Shown here: one piece after another, positions 45,653 to 54,151 of the stretch
Layout of the letters: each line of letters opens with the position of its first letter
Position numbering within the stretch: the stretch's first letter is position 1
NCBI RefSeq assembly: GCF_016861915.1
Contig: NZ_BOLX01000010.1
Coordinates: forward strand, 1-64,000
Direction: 5' to 3'
From: Apilactobacillus nanyangensis
GTDB taxonomy: Bacteria; Bacillota; Bacilli; Lactobacillales; Lactobacillaceae
Length of the DNA stretch: 64,000 nt
Program-made: the position numbers and the translations under genes
The notes under the pieces: generated by a model
What the model was told of the DNA's origin: nothing
What the model saw: only the letters and a program-made list of their open reading frames with translations
Databases searched by the model: none

Positions 45653-46807
45653 TTGAATTATTTAATCGCATTGTTTTTAATGATTACTTTTGCGAAATTT
45701 TTTGGAATGATTGCTTCTAAAATACATATTCCAGAGGTAGTTGGACAAATTATTGGTGGTGTAATTCTTGGACCATCCGTACTGGGATTAATTCATCGAC
45801 AAAACATCGTGATTGCTCTAGCTGGTTTAGGTGCTGCGTTATTGATGTTTGGTGCCGGATTAACCTGTGATATTGATCGATTGAAAAAATATTTCGGACC
45901 AGGTGTTATTGTTGCACTATTTGGCGTGGTATTACCAGTCGGATCAATTTACCTAGTATGTAGATATTTCCAACTTTCTATCATTGAAAGTGCCTTTATC
46001 GGAATTGTATTTGCTGCAACATCTGTTTCAATTTCAGTTGCCGTATTAGAAGAAATGAAAGAATTAAGATCGGCAGCCGGAATTACGATTTTAGCCGCAG
46101 CCGTAGCCGATGATATTATTTCAATTGTCTTGCTAAGTGTTTCTATTCCGATTTTAGGAGTAGGCCATGGTCACGGTAATTCAGATGCGTTATTCCTAAT
46201 TGTTTTACAAATCGTATTTTTCTTATTCTTATGGCTTTGCTATAAGATTGTAACGTTATTAATCAATACTATAGATCTTGATACAGCCAAGGCAGGAGTA
46301 TATTCATTCCTATTGTGCCTATTTCTGGCTGGAACCGCTGAAATGGTCAGGTTAAGTGCAGTTACCGGTGCTTTCTTTGCTGGTCTAATTGTTAGTCAGA
46401 CTAAGTTCAAAAAGGTATTAATGGCTAGACTAAAAGGGCTAGGGACTTTGCTCCCAATTCCAATCTTCTTTGTAAGTATTGGTGTTGATATGCAAATTAA
46501 TGGAATCTATAAGCACTGTTCAATGTTTTTAATTCTAATAGTTCTATCGGTTATAACTAAGTTCTTGGGTGCTTTTATCGGTGCCAAACTTAGTCGAATT
46601 GATTTAGCCAACTCCGTGGAAATCGGGGCAGGGATGATAAGTCGCGGAGAAGTCGGGATTGTTATCGCACAAGCTGGATTGGGCAGTCATTTTATTTCAA
46701 CTAGCTATTATTCAACGTTGATTGCCGTGATTGTGGCGACAACAATTCTAGCTCCATTAATTTTAAAACCAGTTGTATTATGGAAACGCAAAAGAGAGTC
46801 AGTATAA
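45653..46807 (+). CDS. CPA2-family Na+/H+ (or K+/H+) antiporter
   Basis: A 384-residue cation:proton antiporter with about 12 helices. The conserved early segment PEVVGQIIGGVILGPSVLGL lies near residue 24, VFAATSVSISVAVL near residue 117, and the ion-binding Asp-Asp pair AVADDIISIVLLS near 145, as in NapA-type exchangers. GIVIAQAG near the C-terminus is conserved. I chose TTG 45653 because GGGGGAAGGA lies about 8 bases upstream; an in-frame TTG at 45626 lies before it. No Trk/KTN domain is attached. A paralogue lies at 49029-50168. Confidence 0.87.
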   Translation: MNYLIALFLMITFAKFFGMIASKIHIPEVVGQIIGGVILGPSVLGLIHRQNIVIALAGLGAALLMFGAGLTCDIDRLKKYFGPGVIVALFGVVLPVGSIYLVCRYFQLSIIESAFIGIVFAATSVSISVAVLEEMKELRSAAGITILAAAVADDIISIVLLSVSIPILGVGHGHGNSDALFLIVLQIVFFLFLWLCYKIVTLLINTIDLDTAKAGVYSFLLCLFLAGTAEMVRLSAVTGAFFAGLIVSQTKFKKVLMARLKGLGTLLPIPIFFVSIGVDMQINGIYKHCSMFLILIVLSVITKFLGAFIGAKLSRIDLANSVEIGAGMISRGEVGIVIAQAGLGSHFISTSYYSTLIAVIVATTILAPLILKPVVLWKRKRESV

Positions 46808-46825
46808 TCTGACCCTCTTTTTTTA
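46793..46825 (+). terminator. Terminator after the antiporter gene
   Basis: GAGAGTCAG and CTGACCCTC form a stem that overlaps the stop codon, and eight T follow. It is shared with the convergent zinc-ribbon gene. Confidence 0.7.
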
Positions 46826-47083
46826 TGGAACATATGATATCAATACTAATATTAAATCGATGATCACAACGGTTATGATTGCACAACCTAATGATATTAA
46901 TGGTAGGAATCTTTCATCACCAAAAAGACTCATATGACGAATCCTTTTATCAAATGAGTTGGTCATTTGTTTATATGATTTTTTAAGATCTTGTTTTAAT
47001 TGTTTTGTGATAAGACGACAGTACTTACATTTGATTTGATTAAAAAATACATTACCGCAAATTGGACATTTTAAATGAATGAT
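46823..47083 (-). CDS. Zinc-ribbon membrane protein with a non-AUG start
   Basis: A frame of about 86 residues reads HLKCPICGNVFFNQIKCKYC near its start, a zinc ribbon with CX2C and CX2C pairs. A basic helical segment and one C-terminal membrane helix (LISLGCAIITVVIIDLILVLI) follow. No ATG, GTG or TTG lies before the first cysteine pair. The strong site AAGGAGG (47098-47092) is followed by CTA ATC ATC ATT; ATC 47083 (8 bases) or ATT 47080 (11 bases) is the likely start. I list the ATC. I recognise no specific family. Confidence 0.6.
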   Translation of the reverse strand: MIHLKCPICGNVFFNQIKCKYCRLITKQLKQDLKKSYKQMTNSFDKRIRHMSLFGDERFLPLISLGCAIITVVIIDLILVLISYVP

Positions 47084-47289
47084 GATTAGTTCCTCCTTAC
47101 TAAATTTTTACCCATTGTACCAATCGTTTTAATGGAAATAAATTTAGTGAAAAAGTTCAAAATGGACGCGGCGTTCATAAATACTCAATTAAATGTCGAT
47201 AATGATTAATTATTGAACACGAAGTAAAAATAAATAAATTACAAATAGATGTTAAGTTAGTAAAATCACAATCAATTTTAAAAAATATT

Positions 47290-47326
47290 TCAAAAAAGCC
47301 CACCAAATTCGGTAGGCTTTTTTATT
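47290..47326 (-). terminator. Terminator after the ElaA-like gene
   Basis: AAAAAGCCCACC and GGTAGGCTTTTTT pair around AAATTC, with T residues on the minus strand. The rest of the 47100-47290 gap has nothing I can name. Confidence 0.8.
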
Positions 47327-47329
47327 TGC

Positions 47330-47755
47330 TTAATATTCCATCTTAATGTGGTCAATTCCGGCTTCAATAAATGGTTCACTGGTAACTTTGAAACCACCTT
47401 TTTCGTAGTATCCAACGGCATGTGCTTGGGCGTCAATTTCGACTTTAGTACTAGGGAATTGTTCTTTTATTACTTTTAGGATATATTCCAAGAGTTCCTT
47501 CCCCTTACCGGTTCCGCGAACTTGTTGGGTAGTTAGGACGCGGCCAAATGTAACGTGGTCACCGTCTTGAAAGATCCTGGCGTACGCTGTGATGGTCTTA
47601 CCATCGGTTTCAAAAACATGAAGGGAATTCTTGTCATTTTCATCAGGGTCGGTGTAGACAATGTGTTGTTCTTCAACGAATACTTCTGATCTGACGCGGT
47701 AAATTTCGAATAGTTCTTCTAGGGTTAGTTCTGAAAATTGTTTAGTCTTCCACAT
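47330..47755 (-). CDS. ElaA-type GNAT acetyltransferase
   Basis: A 141-residue GNAT protein. The start WKTKQFSELTLEELFEIYRVRSEVFVEEQ is the ElaA hallmark, followed by the acetyl-CoA site VRGTGKGKELL near residue 83 and HAVGYYEKGGF near 118. The substrate of ElaA proteins is not known. I chose ATG 47755, 8 bases behind AAGGTGG, over an in-frame ATG at 47767. It overlaps the end of the upstream marR gene and is coupled to it. Confidence 0.88.
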   Translation of the reverse strand: MWKTKQFSELTLEELFEIYRVRSEVFVEEQHIVYTDPDENDKNSLHVFETDGKTITAYARIFQDGDHVTFGRVLTTQQVRGTGKGKELLEYILKVIKEQFPSTKVEIDAQAHAVGYYEKGGFKVTSEPFIEAGIDHIKMEY

Positions 47756-48191
47756 GATTAATTCCACCTTTTTCTAGTAGTTTGTTTAGGGTGTTAATTG
47801 ATTGATAAAAAGTTTCTTGCTCCTCGTTGTCGAGATTATTTACGATTGATTGAATTTGTTCATCGGAATGGGTATTTAGCTGTTTAACGACTTTCTTTCC
47901 AGTAGCGGTTAAGACTAATAGCTTTGCTCGTTTGTCCTCTTTGGATGTAGTTTTTTCGACATAGTTTAGTTTGTTCAAACGCTTGATAACACGACTGACA
48001 TAACTCTTGTCGAGATCTAAATTACTGGAAATTTTAATCGGGGTAGGCTTTTGCAGGTAGCTGATTTCCATTAATATTCGTGCTTCTGCCCAACTGATTT
48101 CGCTATTAAAAACGTTTTTTTGTAGGATTCCTAATCGCTGGGTGTATTCACGGTTGAAATGTCTGATTGTTTCAATTTGTTTATCGTCCAT
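47742..48191 (-). CDS. MarR-family transcriptional regulator
   Basis: A 149-residue MarR protein with recognition helix region SSNLDLDKSYVSRVIKRLNKLNYVEK (about 56-81) and wing TSKEDKRAKLLVLTATGKKV. It forms an operon with the acetyltransferase gene. Its arrangement mirrors the marR-GNAT pair at 32711-33684, but the two regulators are clearly different proteins. Confidence 0.9.
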   Translation of the reverse strand: MDDKQIETIRHFNREYTQRLGILQKNVFNSEISWAEARILMEISYLQKPTPIKISSNLDLDKSYVSRVIKRLNKLNYVEKTTSKEDKRAKLLVLTATGKKVVKQLNTHSDEQIQSIVNNLDNEEQETFYQSINTLNKLLEKGGINHVED

Positions 48192-48212
48192 ATCATCACA
48201 TCCTTTGAAACA

Positions 48213-48240
48213 ATTATATCTAAAAGGTGGCTTTTGTCCA
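48213..48240 (-). promoter_or_regulatory. Promoter of the marR-elaA pair
   Basis: On the minus strand TGGACA (48240-48235), a 16-base spacer and a perfect TATAAT (48218-48213). Confidence 0.6.
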
Positions 48241-48263
48241 CTATTTAATTTTCATGAATCTTT

Positions 48264-48292
48264 TTGACTATTATATGTAAGTAAGGTATGAT
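48264..48292 (+). promoter_or_regulatory. Promoter of the TPP riboswitch-thiW unit
   Basis: TTGACT (48264-48269), a 17-base spacer and TATGAT (48287-48292), about 10 bases before the riboswitch. Confidence 0.65.
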
Positions 48293-48304
48293 TTGAGAAT
48301 ACAA

Positions 48305-48384
48305 ACATTAATGGGGTGCCTTAATCGGCTGAGATTATACCCAAGAACCTGATCCAGATAATGCTGGCGCTAGGGAAGATAAAC
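48305..48384 (+). ncRNA. TPP riboswitch (THI element)
   Basis: The conserved parts of the THI element are all present: GGGGTGCC at 48313, GGCTGAGA at 48327, then ACCC, GAACCTGATCCAG at 48345-48357 and the end TAGGGAAG at 48371. It binds thiamine pyrophosphate. A strong terminator follows at once, so thiamine pyrophosphate would switch off transcription of thiW. Confidence 0.97.
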
Positions 48385-48395
48385 GCACTTGGACT

Positions 48396-48425
48396 GTCCC
48401 TATCTATATAGATAGGGACTTTTTT
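48396..48425 (+). terminator. Riboswitch expression-platform terminator
   Basis: GTCCCTATCTA and TAGATAGGGAC form an 11-bp stem followed by a T run. Confidence 0.9.
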
Positions 48426-48489
48426 AATTAAGATGCTGTGCAGGAAAACTCCATTAATGAAGTATACATATTTGAGGGGAGCTTTATTA

Positions 48490-48999
48490 ATGGATTCAAA
48501 AGTTAGCATCAAGAAAGTAACGATTTTAGCAATTATGATTGCTTTAGATTTTGTGTTATCACCAATTTTTAGAATTGAAGGGATGGCACCAATGTCATCA
48601 GTACTAAACGTGACAGCAGCGGTATTGATGGGACCATGGTATGCATTAGTCATGGCCATCGTTTGCGCATGCCTTAGAATGTTATTGCTAGGAATTCCAC
48701 CACTAGCATTTACTGGGGCTGTATTTGGATCATTTTTAGCAGGATTACTATATCTTATCTATCGTAAAAACTGGATGGCCGTAATTGGTGAAATTGTTGG
48801 AACTGGGGTGTTAGGTTCACTTGCCTCATATCCTGTTATGGTTTGGTACACTGGCAGCAGTAACCAACTATTCTGGTTCGTATTTACACCTAAATTCTTT
48901 GGTGGAGCGATTTCAGGATCCATTATCGCTTACATTATTTTATTGAGACTTTCAAAGACTCGTCAGTTCAAAGATATTCAAAAGCTATTTTTTAAGTAA
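48490..48999 (+). CDS. thiW: ECF thiamine-precursor transporter ThiW
   Basis: ThiW is the substrate-binding membrane subunit of an energy-coupling-factor transporter for a thiamine precursor, probably the thiazole moiety. The 169-residue product has about five helices, with NVTAAVLMGPWYALVMAIV near residue 42 and GIPPLAFTGAVFGSFLAGLLY near 75, both close to ThiW. I chose ATG 48490 behind GAGGGGAG; an in-frame start 57 bases upstream lies just past the terminator. The ECF core genes are not in the window. Control by the TPP riboswitch supports the assignment. Confidence 0.93.
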   Translation: MDSKVSIKKVTILAIMIALDFVLSPIFRIEGMAPMSSVLNVTAAVLMGPWYALVMAIVCACLRMLLLGIPPLAFTGAVFGSFLAGLLYLIYRKNWMAVIGEIVGTGVLGSLASYPVMVWYTGSSNQLFWFVFTPKFFGGAISGSIIAYIILLRLSKTRQFKDIQKLFFK

Positions 49000-49002
49000 A
49001 CT

Positions 49003-49032
49003 AAAAAAGACACCCACGGGGTGTCTTTTTAT
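49003..49032. terminator. Bidirectional terminator
   Basis: AAAAAGACACCC and GGGTGTCTTTTT pair around ACG. It serves thiW and the convergent antiporter gene. Confidence 0.88.
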
Positions 49033-50168
49033 ATTTGTTTTATTTTCATCACGATTGGTTTTAGTAACAATGGTGCCAGAATTGTGGTTAAAATGATTGA
49101 AGCGATGATTGTTGAGTAGTAATTATCTGAGATTAGATTATTTTTCAAACCGATTTCAGAAATAATTAAACCAACTTCACCTCGACTAATCATTCCGACA
49201 CCAATTTCGGTTGCTGATAATCGAGTGAATTTAAAGAAACGAGATCCTAAATATGCTCCCAAGAACTTCGTTATAACGGCAGCGATTGATAGCACGATGA
49301 ATAGTGATGCGTTTTCTACGATTCCACTTATATTCATGTTAAGACCAACGTTGACGAAGAAAATTGGAATAAATAATAAGTTACCAAACTGATTTATTTG
49401 GCGGTCAACGTATTCTTTGTAGTTAGTCTGTCCAATCAATATACCAGCAAAAAATGCTCCAGTAATTGCGCTGATTTGAACGTGTTCTGCCAAAGCGGAT
49501 AATAATAAACAAACGATTAAACCAACTATTGGTGCCAATGTATGATTGATTTTAATTTTGAATTTTTTGACTAAGATTAATAAGATCCAAACGAAAATAA
49601 AGAATCCAATTTGCATTAATATCAAAACGAAGATATTTTGACTGCCATGTGTTGAACTAACACCGGTAAATGTAATAAAGACGCTTAATAGCAAGATGGA
49701 AAGAATATCATCTGCCACAGCTGCCCCTAGGATTGTGACTCCTGATTTTGTATTTAGGGCGTTCATTGACTTTAGTACAGCAACTGAAATTGATACAGAA
49801 GTTGCGGCAAAAATAACACTGATAAATAGACTTTCAATGTTTGATAAAGCAAACAACTTACTGGTATAAAAAATACCGATAACTGGGAAAATAATGCCCA
49901 TTATGGCCACGACAATGCTGGGTTTGAAATACTGTTTGAGTAGTTTTAAATCACTTTCTAAACCGGCGATAAACATTAATAAGATCACGCCTAATTCAGC
50001 CAATGACGAAATTAAATTCGTTGGTTTCACTAGATTCAAAATTGCGGGGCCGATTATGATACCGGCCACTAACTGTCCAACTACTGGAGGTAGGTTGATT
50101 CTAGAGAATATTTTTCCAGTAATTAGAGCAGTTAATAAAATAATAGGAATTGCTAAAATATAATTCAC
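49029..50168 (-). CDS. CPA2-family Na+/H+ antiporter (paralogue)
   Basis: A 379-residue antiporter paralogous to that at 45653-46807. The same landmarks are present: PPVVGQLVAGIIIGPAILNL near residue 26, FAATSVSISVAVL near residue 120, and the ion-binding Asp pair AVADDILSILLLS near residue 148, with EIGVGMISRGEVGLIISEIG near the end. The two proteins differ at many positions, so this is an old duplication or separate acquisition. No regulatory domain. The substrate ion cannot be fixed from sequence. Confidence 0.87.
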   Translation of the reverse strand: MNYILAIPIILLTALITGKIFSRINLPPVVGQLVAGIIIGPAILNLVKPTNLISSLAELGVILLMFIAGLESDLKLLKQYFKPSIVVAIMGIIFPVIGIFYTSKLFALSNIESLFISVIFAATSVSISVAVLKSMNALNTKSGVTILGAAVADDILSILLLSVFITFTGVSSTHGSQNIFVLILMQIGFFIFVWILLILVKKFKIKINHTLAPIVGLIVCLLLSALAEHVQISAITGAFFAGILIGQTNYKEYVDRQINQFGNLLFIPIFFVNVGLNMNISGIVENASLFIVLSIAAVITKFLGAYLGSRFFKFTRLSATEIGVGMISRGEVGLIISEIGLKNNLISDNYYSTIIASIILTTILAPLLLKPIVMKIKQI

Positions 50169-50411
50169 TTAATTTTCCTTTCGTTTTGTTTACTGAGATT
50201 ATAAACACAAATCTAAATACTGTAAATATCGGTGAGATTAGTTCTATAAATATGAAGAAAGATGAATTATTTCAATTAAAAATATGTCTACTTTTGTTAA
50301 TTTATCGGTGGATTAAGCAATATTTAGAAAATATTTTTAAATTTTCATAAATAATCCCCCGTTAATATTGAAAAGCTTTGTCTATAAACTAAGATGAAGA
50401 TAAAAACAAAC

Positions 50412-50448
50412 GAGGGGGGAGAATTCCACGTAACGTGGATAAACGGTT
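50412..50448 (+). promoter_or_regulatory. Split ribosome-binding region of the CPBP gene
   Basis: A strong GAGGGGGGAG (50412-50421) lies 27 bases upstream of the ATG at 50449. Between them TCCACG (50425-50430) and CGTGGA (50434-50439) form a hairpin with a TAA loop. Folding this hairpin would bring the ribosome site nearer to the start (about 12 unpaired bases). No other start codon lies at normal distance in the frame, because a TAA codon ends it 9 bases upstream. Confidence 0.55.
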
Positions 50449-51093
50449 ATGACAATTTTAAAACGAATATTAATTTTAATTGGATTATTAATCCTATCGC
50501 CATTTGTTGGATTGATTTCTTATCCGCTTAATTCATTCAGTGGGGGCGACTTTTGGGTGTTGATATTCCAAGTTATCTTCGCCATCATAGTCGTAATTGG
50601 TGTGATGATAGTCTTGTATCGACTAATCATTAGGGATAAATTTACTAGCTTGTTCAAAGATAATTATTTTTCTAAAAAGATTATTGTATATACAATTGAA
50701 ATGATTTTGGTTGTGACGTTATTAATGCTAATGAGTGGGACGCCTAACGGGACGATTTATCAAAAACTAGTTCACATGACGAGCTTTACTGATGTTAGAA
50801 TACAATATTTCTTCATTATCATTAGTGTGATTTTGGCACCAATTGTCGAGGAGCTATATTTTAGAGGATTAATCTTCACTTACGTAAATAAGACGACCAA
50901 CTTAACCACGGCGTTAATTATTTCATCACTATTCTTTGGATTAGCTCATTCGTTATTCAATCCATTCATTTTTATCACACACGCAATTGTGGCAATTTTT
51001 ATTGGATTAGCTAGAAATAAATCAAACGGGATCATCGCACCAATCATCATGCACATGATTTGGAACCTATTAATATTCTTGATGGTCCTATAA
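50449..51093 (+). CDS. CPBP-family intramembrane metalloprotease (Abi/bacteriocin-immunity-like)
   Basis: A 214-residue membrane protein with about six helices and the CPBP (CAAX protease, Abi) motifs: VEELYFRGLIF near residue 142, containing the EExxxR site, FGLAHSLFNP near 163 with a catalytic His, and MHMIWN near 205. Family members cleave membrane proteins or give bacteriocin self-immunity in lactic acid bacteria. No bacteriocin gene is seen nearby. The 280-base gap upstream (50169-50448) has a promoter candidate TTGAAA near 50370 with TAAGAT downstream, but nothing else I can name. Confidence 0.85.
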   Translation: MTILKRILILIGLLILSPFVGLISYPLNSFSGGDFWVLIFQVIFAIIVVIGVMIVLYRLIIRDKFTSLFKDNYFSKKIIVYTIEMILVVTLLMLMSGTPNGTIYQKLVHMTSFTDVRIQYFFIIISVILAPIVEELYFRGLIFTYVNKTTNLTTALIISSLFFGLAHSLFNPFIFITHAIVAIFIGLARNKSNGIIAPIIMHMIWNLLIFLMVL

Positions 51094-51130
51094 AAAAAGC
51101 ATCCTGATTAAATTCAGGATGCTTATTTTT
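51094..51130. terminator. Bidirectional terminator
   Basis: AAAAAAGCATCCTGA and TCAGGATGCTTATTTTTT form the stem around TTAAAT. It ends the CPBP gene and the convergent ABC operon. Confidence 0.85.
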
Positions 51131-51993
51131 TAACCCTTGTTGTTCTTAAAGTTTTCTTCAGCGTGTGGAAGTTTAAATGTATCTTCACCCAACCATTTCT
51201 TTGAAAGCTTGTCTAGGTATCCGCTATCTTTAAGCTTCTTTAGATCCTTATTGATGGCATCGATTAGTTGTTTGTTCTTGTCGTTCTTACTTGCAACGAT
51301 GTAGTCGTTCTTAACACCGATTGAAGGTGATACTGTTAAGCCCTTTGCGCCACCAGCTTTTTGAACGCCAATGAATGCTTGGTATGGGTAAAAGACGGCG
51401 TCAAATTGTTTTTCTTGAAGTTGCTTCAAAGTGTCACCTGAACTAATGTCACCAATGGCTGCTAAGTTAACTTTGTGCTTAGGGTTATCTTGGTTGTATT
51501 GTTCGATGAAGTTGTATCTTGCGTCATCACTTGAGATAGGAGCTAACTTAAGATTTCTTTCAGCGATGTCTTTGAAACTAGTAATCTTCTTTTCACCTGA
51601 ACGGTATACTAAACGTAAATCAGCAATCGCTGTTGGGTTTGAGAATAGGTATTGTTCAGCACGTTTTGATGAGTACCAGAAACCAGATGATGCTAAATCG
51701 TACTTACCACTTGATAAACCAACGAATAGTGAATTTTGAGATGTGGTTGAGTACTTGAATTTGTATTGAGGCAAATCGGCATCTAACTTACGTAGTAATT
51801 CACCGTCGTAACCACCAATTTTATTACCATCGGCGTAAGTGTAAGGACGGTTGTCGGCAACACCGGCAACATTAACTACTTGAACGTGCTTCTTTGATGC
51901 TTTTTGTGAGTTTTGTGATAAGAAGTGAGCTGCACCAATTGCTACTACAGCTACAGCAATAATTCCTGAAATAATATAACCTTTTTTTGACAT
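51130..51993 (-). CDS. Amino-acid ABC transporter substrate-binding protein, membrane-anchored
   Basis: A 287-residue type II periplasmic-binding-like protein (family SBP_bac_3). N-terminal residues 7-26 are hydrophobic (IISGIIAVAVVAIGAAHFL) with no lipobox cysteine, so it is probably anchored by an uncleaved helix rather than by lipid. The binding domain starts VVNVAGVADNRPYTYADGNKIGGYDGELL and contains LVYRSGEKKITSF. This is the last gene of a five-gene operon whose leader suggests control by Met/Cys. Sulfur amino acid or a methylated derivative is the inferred ligand. Confidence 0.82.
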   Translation of the reverse strand: MSKKGYIISGIIAVAVVAIGAAHFLSQNSQKASKKHVQVVNVAGVADNRPYTYADGNKIGGYDGELLRKLDADLPQYKFKYSTTSQNSLFVGLSSGKYDLASSGFWYSSKRAEQYLFSNPTAIADLRLVYRSGEKKITSFKDIAERNLKLAPISSDDARYNFIEQYNQDNPKHKVNLAAIGDISSGDTLKQLQEKQFDAVFYPYQAFIGVQKAGGAKGLTVSPSIGVKNDYIVASKNDKNKQLIDAINKDLKKLKDSGYLDKLSKKWLGEDTFKLPHAEENFKNNKG

Positions 51994-52010
51994 ATAAATC
52001 TCTCCATTCT

Positions 52011-52703
52011 TTATGCAAATACATGTTGTTTAATTTTGTTTTCTAATAATGAAAGTAAACTCGCGAATATGAAACATACAACTAGGTAGATAACTAATGC
52101 ATCTAGGTATGCTTCTAGATAGTTGAAACTAAATGAAGCTAAAATATTGGCTTGACCCATGATTTCAACGATTCCAATGTTATATACCAGTGCAGTATCC
52201 TTGATTAAATCAAGTAGGATGTTGGTAAAGTTTGGAATGAAGTTAGGAATCAATTGGGGAATGACCACTTTTTTAAATGTTGTCGACTTCGTTAGACCAA
52301 CGGATATCGCAGCGTCATATTGTGATTTATCGACACCGTGATAAGCAGATCTGAATGCTTCGGATAGATTTGCCGAGGCATTTAAAGCAAACGCCACGAT
52401 TCCAATAATCATGCTGGGCATGGTGAAACCTTTTGCGCCGGGATTGTTTTGATTGAGCAAGAATAATAATCTTGGCAGTCCATAATATACTATGTAGATT
52501 TGGACAATAATTGGAATTCCACGGAACAGTGATATATATACATCAAATATTTGTGCTAATACCGGTATCCGTTTTTCACGAACGATAGAAATCGGTATGG
52601 CCAAAATTAAACCAAAAATCACTCCGATAACCGATAGGAAAATAGTAACTGGTAGGACGGAAAGTAATTTTGGCATTGATTCAATCATGAAATTAACATT
52701 CAT
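52011..52703 (-). CDS. Amino-acid ABC transporter permease (HisMQ type) 1
   Basis: A 230-residue permease with about five helices. The EAA-type loop near residues 140-160, ASANLSEAFRSAYHGVDKSQYDAAISVGLTKSTTFKKVVIPQ, contacts the ATPase; it includes a conserved G in SVGLTK. It has 14 bases of spacing to the second permease gene, and the SBP gene follows. Confidence 0.9.
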   Translation of the reverse strand: MNVNFMIESMPKLLSVLPVTIFLSVIGVIFGLILAIPISIVREKRIPVLAQIFDVYISLFRGIPIIVQIYIVYYGLPRLLFLLNQNNPGAKGFTMPSMIIGIVAFALNASANLSEAFRSAYHGVDKSQYDAAISVGLTKSTTFKKVVIPQLIPNFIPNFTNILLDLIKDTALVYNIGIVEIMGQANILASFSFNYLEAYLDALVIYLVVCFIFASLLSLLENKIKQHVFA

Positions 52704-52717
52704 ATAAGTTTCACCCC

Positions 52718-53383
52718 CTAACTATAGTTGTGTTTTTTAATGTATAGATTGAATAAAAATTCAAAAACTAATGTGATTACCCAATATAGCAATCCTAATA
52801 CGATGAAAATCTTTAGTTGGTATACACCTTGGCTGACGTTAGCTAAGGTTGTCGCATTTCTGTACATGTCGGCAATCCCAATGACGTATACCAGTGATGA
52901 AGCCTTTAAAAAGCTTAGAAACATCGTTTGAATATTAGGAAGGGCGATGGTGAACATTTGAGGGATGATAATTACTTTTAAGACATCTCTTTTGTTCATA
53001 CCAACAGCATATGCCGCGTCGAATTGACTGTCGTCAATGTCGTTGTATGCTGATCTGAATAACTCACCCATATAGCCACCAAATCCGATTGCTAGACCAA
53101 AGATGGCAAAGAAATTCTTGCTCCAGTCGTTGGCATCGATACCGACGAAGCCTAGTAAACGAGGAAATTCATAGTAGGATAATAGTAGTACTAATAATGG
53201 TGGGGTTCCTCGTGATAAACCGGTATATATTTTGGCGATAGCTTTGGATATCTTATCCTTTTGAAGTGATAGCCACATTACGAATAATCCAATGATACTG
53301 GAAATGATAAATGAAGTAACCAGAATAAATAGTGTATTGGGTAGTCCTGATAATAGATTCTTGATTATTTCTGACAGACTCAT
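52718..53383 (-). CDS. Amino-acid ABC transporter permease (HisMQ type) 2
   Basis: A 221-residue permease of the same type. The loop GGYMGELFRSAYNDIDDSQFDAAYAVGMNKRDVLKVIIIPQ near residue 115 is the coupling helix. The two permeases form the heterodimer, and each gene lies 15-20 bases from its neighbour with no terminator. Confidence 0.9.
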   Translation of the reverse strand: MSLSEIIKNLLSGLPNTLFILVTSFIISSIIGLFVMWLSLQKDKISKAIAKIYTGLSRGTPPLLVLLLSYYEFPRLLGFVGIDANDWSKNFFAIFGLAIGFGGYMGELFRSAYNDIDDSQFDAAYAVGMNKRDVLKVIIIPQMFTIALPNIQTMFLSFLKASSLVYVIGIADMYRNATTLANVSQGVYQLKIFIVLGLLYWVITLVFEFLFNLYIKKHNYS

Positions 53384-53402
53384 ATGTTATTCACCTGCTT
53401 TC

Positions 53403-54149
53403 TTATTTATCTCTTGATACGGCTTCTAAGAACTTTTTGATTCGATCATTCTTAGGGTTGTCTATGATTTCTTCAGGAGTTCCTGCGGATAAAATTTCAC
53501 CGTCTTCAAAGAAGATAACCTTGTTGGCAATGCGTTTAGCAAATGAGATTAAATGCGTTACCACAATCATGGTTTGACCGTTTTTCGCTAGTTGATCGAT
53601 GTCGTCAACAACAGTTCCAACTAGTTCAGGGTCCAAAGCAGATGTTGGTTCATCGAATAAGATTACCGATGGTTTAAGAGCGGTTGCTCTCGCAATCCCA
53701 ATTCTTTGTTGTTGACCACCGGATAATTGAGAAGGGTAGAAGTCTTTTTTATCAAGCATGTTTACTTGCTTCAATTCTTCTTCAGCAATCTTTGCGGCTT
53801 CTTTTTTATCCAGGTGTTTACCGTAAATTAAACCAGTTGTGATGTTTTCAAAAGCGGTCTTATTTTTAAATAAAGCGTAGTTTTGAAAAACCATCGCGAT
53901 ATGACGGCGTAGCCATAATTCATCTTGTGTGCTGACGTGACTTAGGTCTAGTTTTTTATCTTCTATTGATAGGGTTCCGCTGTCGGGATGTTCAAGTAGG
54001 TTGATGTTTTTTAAAAACGTTGTCTTACCAGAACCACTGGGCCCGATTACCGCAATCACGTCACCTTTGTTAATCTCTAGATTAACGTCTTCTAAAATTG
54101 TCTTTTTATTAAAGCTCTTTTTCAGATGATCAATCTTTAATAACGTCAT
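53403..54149 (-). CDS. Amino-acid ABC transporter ATP-binding protein
   Basis: A 248-residue ABC ATPase of the polar amino-acid (GlnQ/HisP/TcyC) group. Walker A GPSGSGKTTFL near residue 36, signature LSGGQQQRIGIARA near 136, Walker B SVILFDEPTSALDPELV near 156, and the His-switch VVTHLISFA. I chose ATG 54149 behind AAGGAAG; an upstream in-frame start would overlap the URO-D gene by 17 codons. The URO-D stop lies 2 bases before the start. Confidence 0.94.
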   Translation of the reverse strand: MTLLKIDHLKKSFNKKTILEDVNLEINKGDVIAVIGPSGSGKTTFLKNINLLEHPDSGTLSIEDKKLDLSHVSTQDELWLRRHIAMVFQNYALFKNKTAFENITTGLIYGKHLDKKEAAKIAEEELKQVNMLDKKDFYPSQLSGGQQQRIGIARATALKPSVILFDEPTSALDPELVGTVVDDIDQLAKNGQTMIVVTHLISFAKRIANKVIFFEDGEILSAGTPEEIIDNPKNDRIKKFLEAVSRDK

Positions 54150-54151
54150 TT

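Noticed and set aside
50150-50350. A 66-codon open frame on the plus strand between the antiporter and CPBP genes
   Set aside because: It overlaps the start of the antiporter gene, is A+T-rich, and has no ribosome site or recognisable content.
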